This document shows positions 11,490-20,077 of a stretch of DNA of 39,271 nt, piece after piece (the stretch's first letter is position 1; every line of letters begins with the position of its first letter). The stretch covers positions 22,042 through 61,312 of the forward strand of contig PMBT01000109.1 of assembly GCA_003153035.1 (NCBI GenBank). The letters run 5' to 3'. The notes under the pieces are model-generated. The model had not been told where the DNA came from. It saw only the letters and a list, made by a program, of their open reading frames with translations, and ran no database searches. The DNA comes from Opitutia bacterium (GTDB taxonomy: Bacteria > Verrucomicrobiota > Verrucomicrobiia > Opitutales > Opitutaceae). The translations under genes and the position numbers were made by a program.

Positions 11490-12695
11490 TCAGGCGCCCC
11501 GGCGAGCCAGCGTGGCCATCCAGGACACGAGTTCGCCGGCGTAGGTGGACCAGGTCTTGAACGTGCGGTCCCGCGCGTTGCTGGTAAGCCCCTCGAGACG
11601 GTCAGGATCGGAAAGCAGGGAAGCGATGGCGTCGGCCAGGGCGGAAGCGTCGACCCGCTCGAGGGCCAGGCAGCCGCCGCCGCGGGCGGACTCGCCAAGC
11701 GCGCTGTGAGCAGAACAGATGCACGGTTTCCCGTGGCTGAGGCTTTCGAGCACAGGCAGTCCGAATCCCTCCATCAGCGACGGATAAACGGTGAAAAGGC
11801 AGGTGCGGTAGGCGTCCTGCAAGCCGGCCTCGGACGCCGGTCCATCGTAAAAGAGAGGCCGTCCGGCAGCCTGAAGCGCACGCAAACGCTCAATGGCGGC
11901 GCGGCCCGTTTGCGGGTGGCTGAGTCCAATCAGGCGCAGTTCAAAACGCAGGCCGCGCTCCCAGAGCCTCTCGCAGGCATCGAACAGAGCGAGGTGGTTC
12001 TTGCGGCCCTCGATTGAACCGACGCTTAGAATCACGGGAGACGCCTTCGGTGCGACGGTGTGCCCATAATGCGCGGGGGCCGGCGAATCGATGCCCAACG
12101 GCAGACCAATCACCGGCGGCGGATTCGCGATGCCGAGCCACTGCCAATAATCAACGAGCGTCGCGCGCGAATCCTCGGAAATTGCGGCAATGCCGTCGAA
12201 GCTCAGGAGTTCCTGCAGGTAGGCGGGATAACGGGCGACCGTCTTGGCCGGCGACAGCTCCGGCAGGCGCAGCGCCGTGGCATCGTGGAACAGAGCCACG
12301 CGCGGACCGGAGACACCGGCGAACAGGCCGGGCAGCGCGCGACCGGCGATGGGGGAAAAGATTTCGGGCTCGATAAATGCGCCGCCCGAAATCGCCGGTT
12401 CGCGCCCCGGTTTGCTTCGCGCACCTAGCCAACGGCGGAGACGGCCGCTGATTCTAGCGTGCAGCGGCCAGCGGGCGCCGCGGGCTCCGGCCGTGGTGCC
12501 GCGGGGCGGCGCGAGATTGCGCTTCTCCCAGCCGCGGAGCGGCCGCCAGGCGGACTCATAGGCATCGTACGTCAGCGGCAGCAAATCCTCCCCGCGCCCG
12601 GCCAGCCCCGCATAGAGCGAGCGGCCCAAGCGCTGGATGCCGGTCTGGGCCCGCGTGTGGCTGGTGTGAGTCAGATCGATCAAAAGTCGGGTCAT
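11490..12695 (-). CDS. GT4-family glycosyltransferase
   Basis: A 401-residue retaining GT-B enzyme. It begins RLLIDLTHTSHTRAQTGIQRL, the glycine-rich N-terminal loop common in mannosyl- and rhamnosyltransferases of polysaccharide loci. Then come FHDATALRLPEL, IAAISEDSRATL, ILSVGSIEGRKNHLALF, and the EX7E box MEGFGLPVLESLSHGKP. It is paralogous to the 7734-8780 product, which lacks about 50 residues of the N-terminal half. Its start overlaps the stop of the preceding membrane gene by four bases, so the two are coupled; 96 bases separate it from the oxoamine synthase. Confidence 0.88.
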   Translation of the reverse strand: MTRLLIDLTHTSHTRAQTGIQRLGRSLYAGLAGRGEDLLPLTYDAYESAWRPLRGWEKRNLAPPRGTTAGARGARWPLHARISGRLRRWLGARSKPGREPAISGGAFIEPEIFSPIAGRALPGLFAGVSGPRVALFHDATALRLPELSPAKTVARYPAYLQELLSFDGIAAISEDSRATLVDYWQWLGIANPPPVIGLPLGIDSPAPAHYGHTVAPKASPVILSVGSIEGRKNHLALFDACERLWERGLRFELRLIGLSHPQTGRAAIERLRALQAAGRPLFYDGPASEAGLQDAYRTCLFTVYPSLMEGFGLPVLESLSHGKPCICSAHSALGESARGGGCLALERVDASALADAIASLLSDPDRLEGLTSNARDRTFKTWSTYAGELVSWMATLARRGA

Positions 12696-14284
12696 GGTGG
12701 GGCGGACGGCCTTTCTGACACAGAAATCGCCGGATCATAAAGCGCGAAACCCAGCCGGCGGGCATCCGGGCTGGCGCTCTCCGGGACGGACGGCCCCTCC
12801 GTCGCCAGTTCGAGGTCCATGTCGCCCGTCACCAGCAACGGCGGCAGGCTCGCCGCGGTGAGCGTCCCGCCGATCGGGCCGCGCCAGATTTCGCGCCCGG
12901 CGGCCAGAATGCGAAGCGTGCGTTGCGTCAAGCTCAACAGGCGCAGGGTCAGGCGAGTCTCGATGACCGCGTGGCGCGGCCAGGTGGCGATCGACAGGTG
13001 GCCGTCGGACTCAGCCCATACCCAGCGGTGACGGGCATCCTGTTCCTGTCCATACCAGCCGTCGCGCAGTTGGACTGCTCCAACGGCGCGCCAGTGGCGC
13101 GCCACGACCAGTTCGTGCGGATCACGCGGCGGCGCATCGCGAAACGCGAGCAAGCCGGAGAACACGGTGAGATTGCAGGCCAGGAGCAATGCGACTAGCG
13201 CACGCGTGCGCAGAGCGATCACATTGCAGGCGAGGCTGAGCGGCAGGAGGACACGGGAGGCTGCAACAGGGAAGCCTTCCCAAACCGCCGGGCCGAGGGC
13301 CAGCAGCAGCAGCGTGTAGGCGGCGCCCACGCGCCACCAGGCGTCAGCAGGCCGCGGCCGGAGGAGAACGAACCCGGCCTGCACGGCGAGACCAATCATG
13401 GCGATCAGGGTGGCAAAGGCGTACTCGTTGAGCGGAAGACCGGACTGGATCAAGATGCCCGCGCATTCGGTCGATTTCTCGACGAGACCGACCAGAGGCC
13501 ACGCGAAATTCCCCACACCATGGTTAACCGGCCCGACGCACCAGTTGATGTAGCCGAGCCATGCGATCAACGGCGTCGCAGCCAGCATGATCCAAAGCAG
13601 ATTGCGCCCAACCGCGCGCGGAGATTTCCAGGGTCCGGTGACAAAGGCCGCGCCAGCCAGCAGCGAGGTTTCACGGGTGAGGGCGGCGGCGGCAAGCCAA
13701 CCGACGGCGGTGCGCGGGCGCCCCCGCTCGGCGGCCCACACGGCCGCGGCGACGAGGGTCAATGCCGGCAGATCAATGAGCGCGAACCGGACGCTGCCCA
13801 GCACCCCGGCGGAAAACAGGATTCCGGTCCAGGCGATGAGACTGCGGGCATCGTTAACCGGCAGCATCCGCCACAACACGGCGGCCAGAATCAACCAGCA
13901 GACGATGTTGAGGCCCGAATAAAGCTGGGCAATCCAGGCCGGCTGACCTGCCGCGAGCAGCCAGGCCAGGGCCGGCAGGAGGATACGTTGCGCCCGGTAG
14001 GGGAGGTTGTCGATGGCCGGCCGCAACTCGCCAGCCTTCAGCAGGGGATGGTGAGCGATCTGGGCGTACTGGAGGCCGTCGTAACCGCCGTTATCGCGAT
14101 GGACAAACACTGGGTAATCATGGAAGGCGGCAAGCGCCACGGCCGCACTGCGCGTGTCGAGCTGCAGAAAAGCCGTGAAACCATAGATCGGGTGCCAGAA
14201 GCGCACCACAATTCCGAGGAACAGCACCACGGCCACGACGGCGATGGCTTTCACAAGCCGACCGGCTGGAATAACAGGAGGCAT
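12692..14284 (-). CDS. GT-C-like membrane protein with C-terminal beta-rich domain
   Basis: A 530-residue protein with an N-terminal membrane segment, a periplasmic loop carrying FVHRDNGGYDGLQYAQIA (D69), then about nine more membrane segments up to about residue 385. A GYDxQ-type acidic loop after the first membrane helix is the hallmark of GT-C lipid-linked sugar transferases. The last 130 residues are not hydrophobic and look like a beta sandwich (LTLRLLSLTQRTLRILAAGRE). Residues 58-100 align closely with the product of 15814-17481 (shared DNLPYRAxRIL), so these are paralogs. It starts two bases after the stop of the upstream GT-C gene. No named enzyme is recognised; sugar and acceptor are unknown. 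Confidence 0.75.
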   Translation of the reverse strand: MPPVIPAGRLVKAIAVVAVVLFLGIVVRFWHPIYGFTAFLQLDTRSAAVALAAFHDYPVFVHRDNGGYDGLQYAQIAHHPLLKAGELRPAIDNLPYRAQRILLPALAWLLAAGQPAWIAQLYSGLNIVCWLILAAVLWRMLPVNDARSLIAWTGILFSAGVLGSVRFALIDLPALTLVAAAVWAAERGRPRTAVGWLAAAALTRETSLLAGAAFVTGPWKSPRAVGRNLLWIMLAATPLIAWLGYINWCVGPVNHGVGNFAWPLVGLVEKSTECAGILIQSGLPLNEYAFATLIAMIGLAVQAGFVLLRPRPADAWWRVGAAYTLLLLALGPAVWEGFPVAASRVLLPLSLACNVIALRTRALVALLLACNLTVFSGLLAFRDAPPRDPHELVVARHWRAVGAVQLRDGWYGQEQDARHRWVWAESDGHLSIATWPRHAVIETRLTLRLLSLTQRTLRILAAGREIWRGPIGGTLTAASLPPLLVTGDMDLELATEGPSVPESASPDARRLGFALYDPAISVSERPSAPP

Positions 14285-14286
14285 CT

Positions 14287-15804
14287 CTAGAGGGTCGCAG
14301 GCGGGTCATAGCGCCAGATGCTCACTTGGCGCACGGTGCCGACTTGGGTCCACGGTCCCGGGATGTGATCACGGAAGGCATGCCACTCGTCGATTTCATA
14401 GGGATACAGCACCGCATATATCGGCCGGCCGGCCACCACGCAGGCGCCAGCGATCCGCTGGAAATCTGCCGGTGTGATCATGTCCCACCGCACCAGCGTG
14501 AAATCGGTGTAGTAGAAGAGCGCGCCGGTGGTTTCCATGGCTGCGACCGCGGCATTGGCAGGGACGTGCGCCTGAAGCCACGCCGCCGTTTCGGCGTAAA
14601 TTCCCTCAGTGCGGCCGATGGTCAGCGCATGCAGATGGCGGGACCAGGCGGCACCGTGCAGGAGGACCGCCAGGGCGGCCGGCGCCAGCCACCAGGCCCG
14701 GGGCGTCAGATTGAATCGAACGACCAGTCGTCGCGCGGTCAGGAGACTCGCTACGATGATGGGCGGAAACGCCGGCAACAGGAAACGCAGGTACCACCAG
14801 TCGTCATGCGCATGGGAATAGAAAAGGTAAAAGACCGGGTAGATGAGCCCCCACACGGCGAGCAGACCGGAAAGCCGTAGCCACGGGCGCTTGGACACCG
14901 GCAGGCCCAGCGCCAGCAAGGCGATCGGCGTCAGCAGCACTGGCAGCCAGGTGACATAGTAAACCAGCGTGGCCGGCACGTACACCGGGCTGAATTCGAA
15001 TCCAACGGATCCGTAGCCGGTGGTAATGGCATGACCGTAGGCCGCCAGGTTATGAAACGAGAGGAACAACGCACCCGGCACGCCGCCAAGAAACAACAGG
15101 AGCCAGCGGCGCGGAGTGAGGCCGAAGGCAATGGCCATCGGCGCAACGGCGAGAAGATTGGTGGGACGCACCAGCACCGCGATGGCCAGCGCCATTCCCG
15201 CGGGCAGCGCCATCCAGGTCCGTTCCCGGCTGCGCCAGGCGCAGAGGACCGCAGCGGTCACCCACACCAGCGCGGGCACGTCGCTCATCACCTGCACCGA
15301 CACAAAGAAATAGAGTGGGCTTGCCGCGAGCAGCAGCGCGCCCAACCAGGCCCAGCCGGGTGCCAGGCCAGCCTCGCGCGCCAGCCGGTAAACCAGCCAG
15401 AGGCCGAACAGGGCGTGCGCTCCCATCGCCAGGGCGGGCGCCAGCTCCCAGCCGAAGATTCTTGCCACCGCCAGGATCAGCAGAGGCAGGCCCACGGGAT
15501 AAGTGGGAGTCATCGTGACATGATCCGCGTTGGGGATAAATCCCAGCGGAACATGGGTGTACATCGGCAGGGTGTCCGGCCGGGGATCCGGAACGAGGAG
15601 CATCGGGGCGGTTACACGCCCCTGGTCCAGGAGGCGGGCCTCGTTGAGATAGCCCGACTGGTCGGACCCACCGGCGTAGGCCCCCATAAAATGCGCCAGC
15701 AACAGGGCGTAGAGCAGGAAACCCAGGGCGGGCGGCAGCAGCTGCCACGCAAGCCGGCGGGGAAGGGCAGCGGGCGCCAGGTTGGGGAAAAGGCGGGAAT
15801 CCAT
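14287..15804 (-). CDS. GT-C glycosyltransferase, GT39/GT83 (PMT/ArnT-like)
   Basis: A 505-residue multi-spanning protein. After the first hydrophobic segment (LLPPALGFLLYALLLAHFM) comes GGSDQSGYLNEARLL, the acidic first loop where polyprenyl-phosphate sugar transferases of the PMT/ArnT type hold their catalytic Asp. Ten or so membrane segments follow, with VRPTNLLA and DDWWYLRFLLPAFPP typical of these families. The C-terminus (about 420-505) is a soluble periplasmic tail. It should move a sugar from an undecaprenyl-phosphate carrier to a lipid or protein in the periplasm. An ArnT role is conceivable because arnA and arnD occur at the right end of the window, but they are 22 kb away. First gene of the minus-strand operon. 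Confidence 0.78.
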   Translation of the reverse strand: MDSRLFPNLAPAALPRRLAWQLLPPALGFLLYALLLAHFMGAYAGGSDQSGYLNEARLLDQGRVTAPMLLVPDPRPDTLPMYTHVPLGFIPNADHVTMTPTYPVGLPLLILAVARIFGWELAPALAMGAHALFGLWLVYRLAREAGLAPGWAWLGALLLAASPLYFFVSVQVMSDVPALVWVTAAVLCAWRSRERTWMALPAGMALAIAVLVRPTNLLAVAPMAIAFGLTPRRWLLLFLGGVPGALFLSFHNLAAYGHAITTGYGSVGFEFSPVYVPATLVYYVTWLPVLLTPIALLALGLPVSKRPWLRLSGLLAVWGLIYPVFYLFYSHAHDDWWYLRFLLPAFPPIIVASLLTARRLVVRFNLTPRAWWLAPAALAVLLHGAAWSRHLHALTIGRTEGIYAETAAWLQAHVPANAAVAAMETTGALFYYTDFTLVRWDMITPADFQRIAGACVVAGRPIYAVLYPYEIDEWHAFRDHIPGPWTQVGTVRQVSIWRYDPPATL

Positions 15805-15813
15805 TCTTGCCTC

Positions 15814-17481
15814 GTGAAAGCGAAGCGTGTGGTTTGTCCTCTTTTCGTGGAGCGGATCAAACTATTTCTCCGACGCTGGCACCATTTCTGGTACTGGGCC
15901 GCCAATGGCGCGGCGGCGGGATTCTTCATCTGGAACGCGGCGCAGTTTTATGTGCCGGGCAAGGGCTTCACCTACCTGATCCTTTTCAGTGGCAGTCCGG
16001 GACTGCACCATATCCGGGAACTCCAGTCGGTTGATTATTACGTCCACAAGGATTCCTACGGCTACGACGCCCAGTACTACGCCCAGCTGGCGGTAAAACC
16101 GGTGCTAGGGAGCCGGGATTTGCGGGCGGCGATGGACAATCTGCCCTATCGGGCGCGGCGCATCCTGTTTTGCTGGTCGGCCTACGTATTCGGCCTGGGG
16201 CGGCCCGACCTCGTGCTGCAGGCGTACGCGGTGCAGAACCTGGTCGCGTGGCTGTTGCTCGCCTGGCTGCTGCTGCGGTGGTTTCCCCCGACTGGTCCGG
16301 ACAATCTGGTGCGGTGGGCGGGAACGATGTTTGCGTGGGGCCTGACGCAGAGCGTGAGCGAGGCCCTGATGGACGGTCCCAGCCTGCTGCTGATCGCCTG
16401 CGGAGTGGTCCTGGCCGAACAGGGCCGCCGGTGGACCTCGGCGTGCGTGCTGGGCATCGCCGGGTTGGGCCGCGAAACCAATCTACTTGCCGGGCTGGCC
16501 CACCTTCCGGGCCGCGATTGGAGCTGGCGCGAGATCCTGCGGGCGGCCGGCCGCGGAGCGATCATCGCCGCCCCGCTCGCGCTGTGGTTGGCCTGCCTGT
16601 GGTATGTTTTCCGGGAGCCCAGCAACACCGGTCTGCGCAACTTCGCGCCGCCGTTCGCGGCCGGCTGGAAGAAATGGTGCGACACGGTGCGGGAATTCCA
16701 GGCCAATGGCTGGGACTCCAACGCCCGATGGTCGCTCCTGATGATGATCTCCCTCACGGTGCAATTCCTCGTTATCATGCTGCGCCCGCAATGGACCAGC
16801 CCGTGGTGGCGCATCGGCGCCGCCTATGCGGTGTTGATGGTCTTTCTGGGCGAGGCGGTCTGGGGCGGATTTCCGGGTGCGGCGGCCCGCGTCCTGGTGC
16901 CCATGACGCTCGCGTTTAACATCGTCGTGCCGCGGGGCCGGTGGTGGTGGCTGGTGCTCCTGTTGGGCAACCTCTCGGCCTTCAGCGCGGCCGACCAGTT
17001 GCGACCGCCGGGTCATGAGAGCTTTCTGCTGAAGGGCCCCGCCGCCGTTTGGGAGGCACCGGCCAGGCAACCCCTCGACGTGGCGTTCAACGATCAATGG
17101 TATCAGAGCGAGCAGTCCAGTTTCGAGTACTGGCGCTGGAGCCGCGGCTCGGCCGGAATCGTCATCCGTAATCCCCAGATTATGCCCGTGGAAATCGAGC
17201 TGGATTTCGATCTGCGAGCCTATGATGAGCGGACGGTTCGCGTCTTCCAGGGCAAGACGCTTCGCTGGGAGGGCCGCGTGGGCCGGGAAAGCGCCCTGGT
17301 CCACCTTCCGGAGATCGAACTGGAGCCGGGGGATAACCACTGGCGGTTCGAGACGGACGGGTCCCCGAGCTTTCCCAATGGCGACCAGCTGCGGCCGGTC
17401 GCCTTCAACCTGCGCAACCTGGTGATTCGCGCAGTGCGGAAGATCGACCGGCCCGGTCCGGCCGGCGCATCCCGGCCATGA
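15814..17481 (+). CDS. GT-C-like membrane protein, paralog of 12692-14284
   Basis: About 555 residues, with the same plan as the 12692-14284 product: N-terminal membrane helix, periplasmic YYVHKDSYGYDAQYYAQLA (acidic GYDxQ loop), the shared DNLPYRARRIL, about nine more membrane segments, and a soluble C-terminal beta-rich domain (ELDFDLRAYDERTVRVFQGK). The open frame runs back to 15031, but that part is only the antisense of the neighbouring GT-C gene. GTG at 15814 (nine bases from the divergent ATG at 15804) or GTG at 15847 are the possible starts; the first keeps a positively charged N-terminus before the membrane helix. The two divergent genes must share a very compact promoter. Function: likely lipid-linked sugar transfer, unproven. 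Confidence 0.75.
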   Translation: MKAKRVVCPLFVERIKLFLRRWHHFWYWAANGAAAGFFIWNAAQFYVPGKGFTYLILFSGSPGLHHIRELQSVDYYVHKDSYGYDAQYYAQLAVKPVLGSRDLRAAMDNLPYRARRILFCWSAYVFGLGRPDLVLQAYAVQNLVAWLLLAWLLLRWFPPTGPDNLVRWAGTMFAWGLTQSVSEALMDGPSLLLIACGVVLAEQGRRWTSACVLGIAGLGRETNLLAGLAHLPGRDWSWREILRAAGRGAIIAAPLALWLACLWYVFREPSNTGLRNFAPPFAAGWKKWCDTVREFQANGWDSNARWSLLMMISLTVQFLVIMLRPQWTSPWWRIGAAYAVLMVFLGEAVWGGFPGAAARVLVPMTLAFNIVVPRGRWWWLVLLLGNLSAFSAADQLRPPGHESFLLKGPAAVWEAPARQPLDVAFNDQWYQSEQSSFEYWRWSRGSAGIVIRNPQIMPVEIELDFDLRAYDERTVRVFQGKTLRWEGRVGRESALVHLPEIELEPGDNHWRFETDGSPSFPNGDQLRPVAFNLRNLVIRAVRKIDRPGPAGASRP

Positions 17482-17617
17482 AGGCCAGAGGCCGGCCCGA
17501 ACGCAGTTGCGCAAGATTCCGCGATGGTCAGGCTTGTCAGCACTGATCTGAGCATTTTCATGGGACCGATGCTGTAACGATTCCGCAGAACCCCGGAAGG
17601 TAACCTCGCTAGAACCT
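17482..17617. other. Short gap between membrane-protein genes
   Basis: 136 bases between two same-strand genes. No promoter-like pair, hairpin or small gene stands out. Confidence 0.4.
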
Positions 17618-19831
17618 TTGCTTTTCATCCTCAAAACCTGCAAGGCGGCTCGCTGGGACGTGGCGCGGGTCGTCTTGTTATCCCTGCTGACGGCGATCAT
17701 CTGGTGCTGGCATCATGACCGCCTGGCTTGGTCGGCATGGTCCACGCCGCTGGATTACACGGGCGATTCGCTGGAGATTCTCGCCCGGATCAAGGCGGCC
17801 TCGGAAGGCGACCTGGTGCCGTTCCGCCCGCATTTTGTGCGCCGGCTGGGCGAACCTTTTGACGCCAACTGGAGCGAATACCCCGGTTCCGATGACCTGG
17901 CCAACTTCGGTCTGGGCGTGCTGGCGCGATTGGTCGGCGCGGCCGCGGCCAGCAATTGCGCGCTCCTGCTGGCACAGGTCACGGCCGCGCTGGCCTTCTA
18001 TCTTTGCGCGCGGCTCCTCCGGCATCGTTGGGAATGGGCGTTTGCCGGCGCGCTCCTGTTCTCGTTCTCGTTCTTTAGCCTGAGCCGGGGCCTGCCGCAC
18101 CTGTGGCTGACGTTCACCTACACGGTACCCCTGGCCCTCGTCACGTGCGGGCTCATTGCCGTTGGCCGCCGCGCGACGAGGCGGCCGGCGTGGCGCTGGT
18201 TGTGTTACGGTACGGCGGTGGTGCTGGGCGCGAGCAATCCCTACAATCTCTTCCTTTACCTGCAGTTGCTCGCCTGGTCGGTGCTGGCTCAGTGGCTGCG
18301 GACGCGCTGGTCTGCGGGCGTGCGCCTCGGGCTCGCCTGCGGGCTGCTGGCGGTGTTCGTGTTTGGGGCGATTCACGCGAATCTCTGGCTCAATGTCGCT
18401 GATGAAGGCAAGGCCCCGCTGCTCGTGCGAAACTATGCCGGCACGGAGATCTACGGGCTCAAGCCCATCGAGCTCTTTCTGCCTTCGAGCCGGCATCATG
18501 GCGAATGGCTGTCGGCGATTGGCAGCCGCTACCTGCGCTGGTCCGACTGGCGCGGAGAGACCTTTTCCCCGTATCTTGGACTGGTCGGCGCGGTGGGATT
18601 GATCTGGTTGCTCGCGGCGCTCGTGAGAAGCCTGCTCGCCGCCCGGCGGCGCCGGGCTCCGGGGCTGGCTTTGCCGGCGCTGTGGGTTCTCCTGTTCTCC
18701 GTCATTGGCGGCATCAACAGCATTTTGGCGTTTTACATCGGCCTGAACATCTTCCGGGCCTCCAATCGCTACAGCATCTTTCTCCTGGCGTTGGTCCTGC
18801 TGTTTGTGGTGGCGCGGCTTTCCCACCTGACGCGAAACTGGCGGCCGGCGGTCCGGCTGGGCATGGCCACTCTGGTTGCCGCGATCGGGCTGTGGGATCA
18901 GATTCCGAGGGCGGCGGGCAAGGAGGTCGTGCAGCGCATCGCCGACAGGGTCGGGGCGGATCGCCGGCTCGGCAGGGAAATGGAGCAGCGACTGGGTCGC
19001 GGGGCCATGGTATTCCAGCTTCCCATCCTGGATTTTCCGGAGGGCCTGCCTCAGCTCCGTGTCAATGAGTATGACCATTTCCGGCCGTACCTCGCCACAC
19101 GCACGATCCGTTTTTCCTACGGCGAAAGCAAGAACCGCGCGCGGGGCACCTGGCAGCGTGATTGCCTACGCCTTGCGCCGCCAGCGCTGGTGCAGGCGTT
19201 GGAAAGCTACGGCTTCTCCGCGATCTATATCAACCGGCAGGGATATCCGGACAACGCCGGACAGCTGCTGGCCGGGCTGGCCGCCGCCGGGCGCACCGAG
19301 GTCATTGATGGAATGGACCACAGTCAGATCGTGGTGCTGCTGCATCCCGCGGCCCGGGCGCAGCCGCCGCTGGCCCGGACATTCACCATCGGCCAGGGGT
19401 GGAATCCACGGCCGTCGGGCGAATCCAGCTCCGAGCCACACTGGACCAACGGGTCCGCCTCCTTGACGTATTTCAATCCATCCGCCGGTCCGCTGCAGGT
19501 TTCGCTGCGACTCACAGCCAGCGGCGTCAACGAGCGGACCCTGCGAATCCTGATCAACGGCCGGGAGCAAATCCGGGCCCGGGTCGGACTGATGCCGACG
19601 GAGATCAACCTGCCAACGGCGGAGTTTCCTCCGGGCGTCAACCGGATCGACTTCGTCACCCCGGAGCCGGCCATTCGCGTGAGCGAGCAGCGCTGGAGGT
19701 TGCGCGCCATTGGGGTGCAGCACCTCCAATTGCAGGTGCTTTCCGGGTCCGAAGCCGGGCTGGTTGATGTGTCCGACGATGCGCCGACCGGCGGCGATCC
19801 GGGGCCTTCCGGTGCCGTCGACGTCCGGTGA
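17618..19831 (+). CDS. Large GT-C-like membrane protein with C-terminal beta-rich domain
   Basis: A 737-residue protein from a TTG start; the next in-frame GTG at 17660 is also possible. It has one N-terminal helix, an acidic periplasmic loop (YTGDSLEILARIKA, PFDANWSEYPGSDDLANFG), about ten more membrane segments to about residue 430, then a soluble region. Residues about 465-575 (FQLPILDFPEG, NEYDHFRPYLATRTIRFSYG, SYGFSAIYINRQGYP) form a first periplasmic domain. The last 120 residues (VSLRLTASGVNERTLRILINGRE) match the end domain of the two GT-C-like paralogs nearby. The membrane part differs from those, so the shared module has been combined with a different core. No enzyme name can be given; a lipid-linked sugar or phosphoglycerol-type transferase is the best guess. 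Confidence 0.7.
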   Translation: MLFILKTCKAARWDVARVVLLSLLTAIIWCWHHDRLAWSAWSTPLDYTGDSLEILARIKAASEGDLVPFRPHFVRRLGEPFDANWSEYPGSDDLANFGLGVLARLVGAAAASNCALLLAQVTAALAFYLCARLLRHRWEWAFAGALLFSFSFFSLSRGLPHLWLTFTYTVPLALVTCGLIAVGRRATRRPAWRWLCYGTAVVLGASNPYNLFLYLQLLAWSVLAQWLRTRWSAGVRLGLACGLLAVFVFGAIHANLWLNVADEGKAPLLVRNYAGTEIYGLKPIELFLPSSRHHGEWLSAIGSRYLRWSDWRGETFSPYLGLVGAVGLIWLLAALVRSLLAARRRRAPGLALPALWVLLFSVIGGINSILAFYIGLNIFRASNRYSIFLLALVLLFVVARLSHLTRNWRPAVRLGMATLVAAIGLWDQIPRAAGKEVVQRIADRVGADRRLGREMEQRLGRGAMVFQLPILDFPEGLPQLRVNEYDHFRPYLATRTIRFSYGESKNRARGTWQRDCLRLAPPALVQALESYGFSAIYINRQGYPDNAGQLLAGLAAAGRTEVIDGMDHSQIVVLLHPAARAQPPLARTFTIGQGWNPRPSGESSSEPHWTNGSASLTYFNPSAGPLQVSLRLTASGVNERTLRILINGREQIRARVGLMPTEINLPTAEFPPGVNRIDFVTPEPAIRVSEQRWRLRAIGVQHLQLQVLSGSEAGLVDVSDDAPTGGDPGPSGAVDVR

Positions 19832-19865
19832 CCGCGCTGGCCGGTGGGCGGCCGGCCCCTGTAAT

Positions 19866-19986
19866 TGTAGGAAGCGCGCTCGCGCGCGACTCTTCTTCAG
19901 ACGGGGAATCGCCCGCGAGCGGGCTTCGACATTAATCTGGACCCGCAATTATGGGAAGCGTTCTGCTGTCGAGCAGAAGGCGCGAC
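19866..19986. repeat. REP-like palindrome cluster
   Basis: Three palindromic units in a row. Unit one (19866-19891) reads TGTAGGAAGCGCGCT then an alternating CG core ending CGACT. Unit two (19903-19930, opposite orientation) has a GCCCGC/GCGGGC stem. Unit three (19954-19986) has a seven-base stem TTCTGCT/AGCAGAA inside the same GGAAGCG...GCGAC frame. Unit one shares 15 identical bases with 8797-8811. This resembles the REP elements known from many GC-rich bacteria. No RAYT-type transposase is in the window. Confidence 0.75.
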
Positions 19987-20077
19987 TAGGCTTTTCCCTC
20001 CCTGCGCGTGGGCGATCAGGGTCGGCCAGCGGAGAATTTCGTCGCCACGGTCCGAGGGCGGCGGCATCTACTCCGGC

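Noticed and set aside
15031-15813. Upstream extension of the plus-strand GT-C frame (816 codons in total)
   Set aside because: This part is exactly antisense to the well-supported GT-C gene at 14287-15804 and reads as a Arg/Gln/Gly-rich shadow; the membrane protein begins only after 15814.
16483-17700. Minus-strand open frame (405 codons)
   Set aside because: Antisense shadow of the GT-C-like gene; Arg/His/Gln-rich with no domain.
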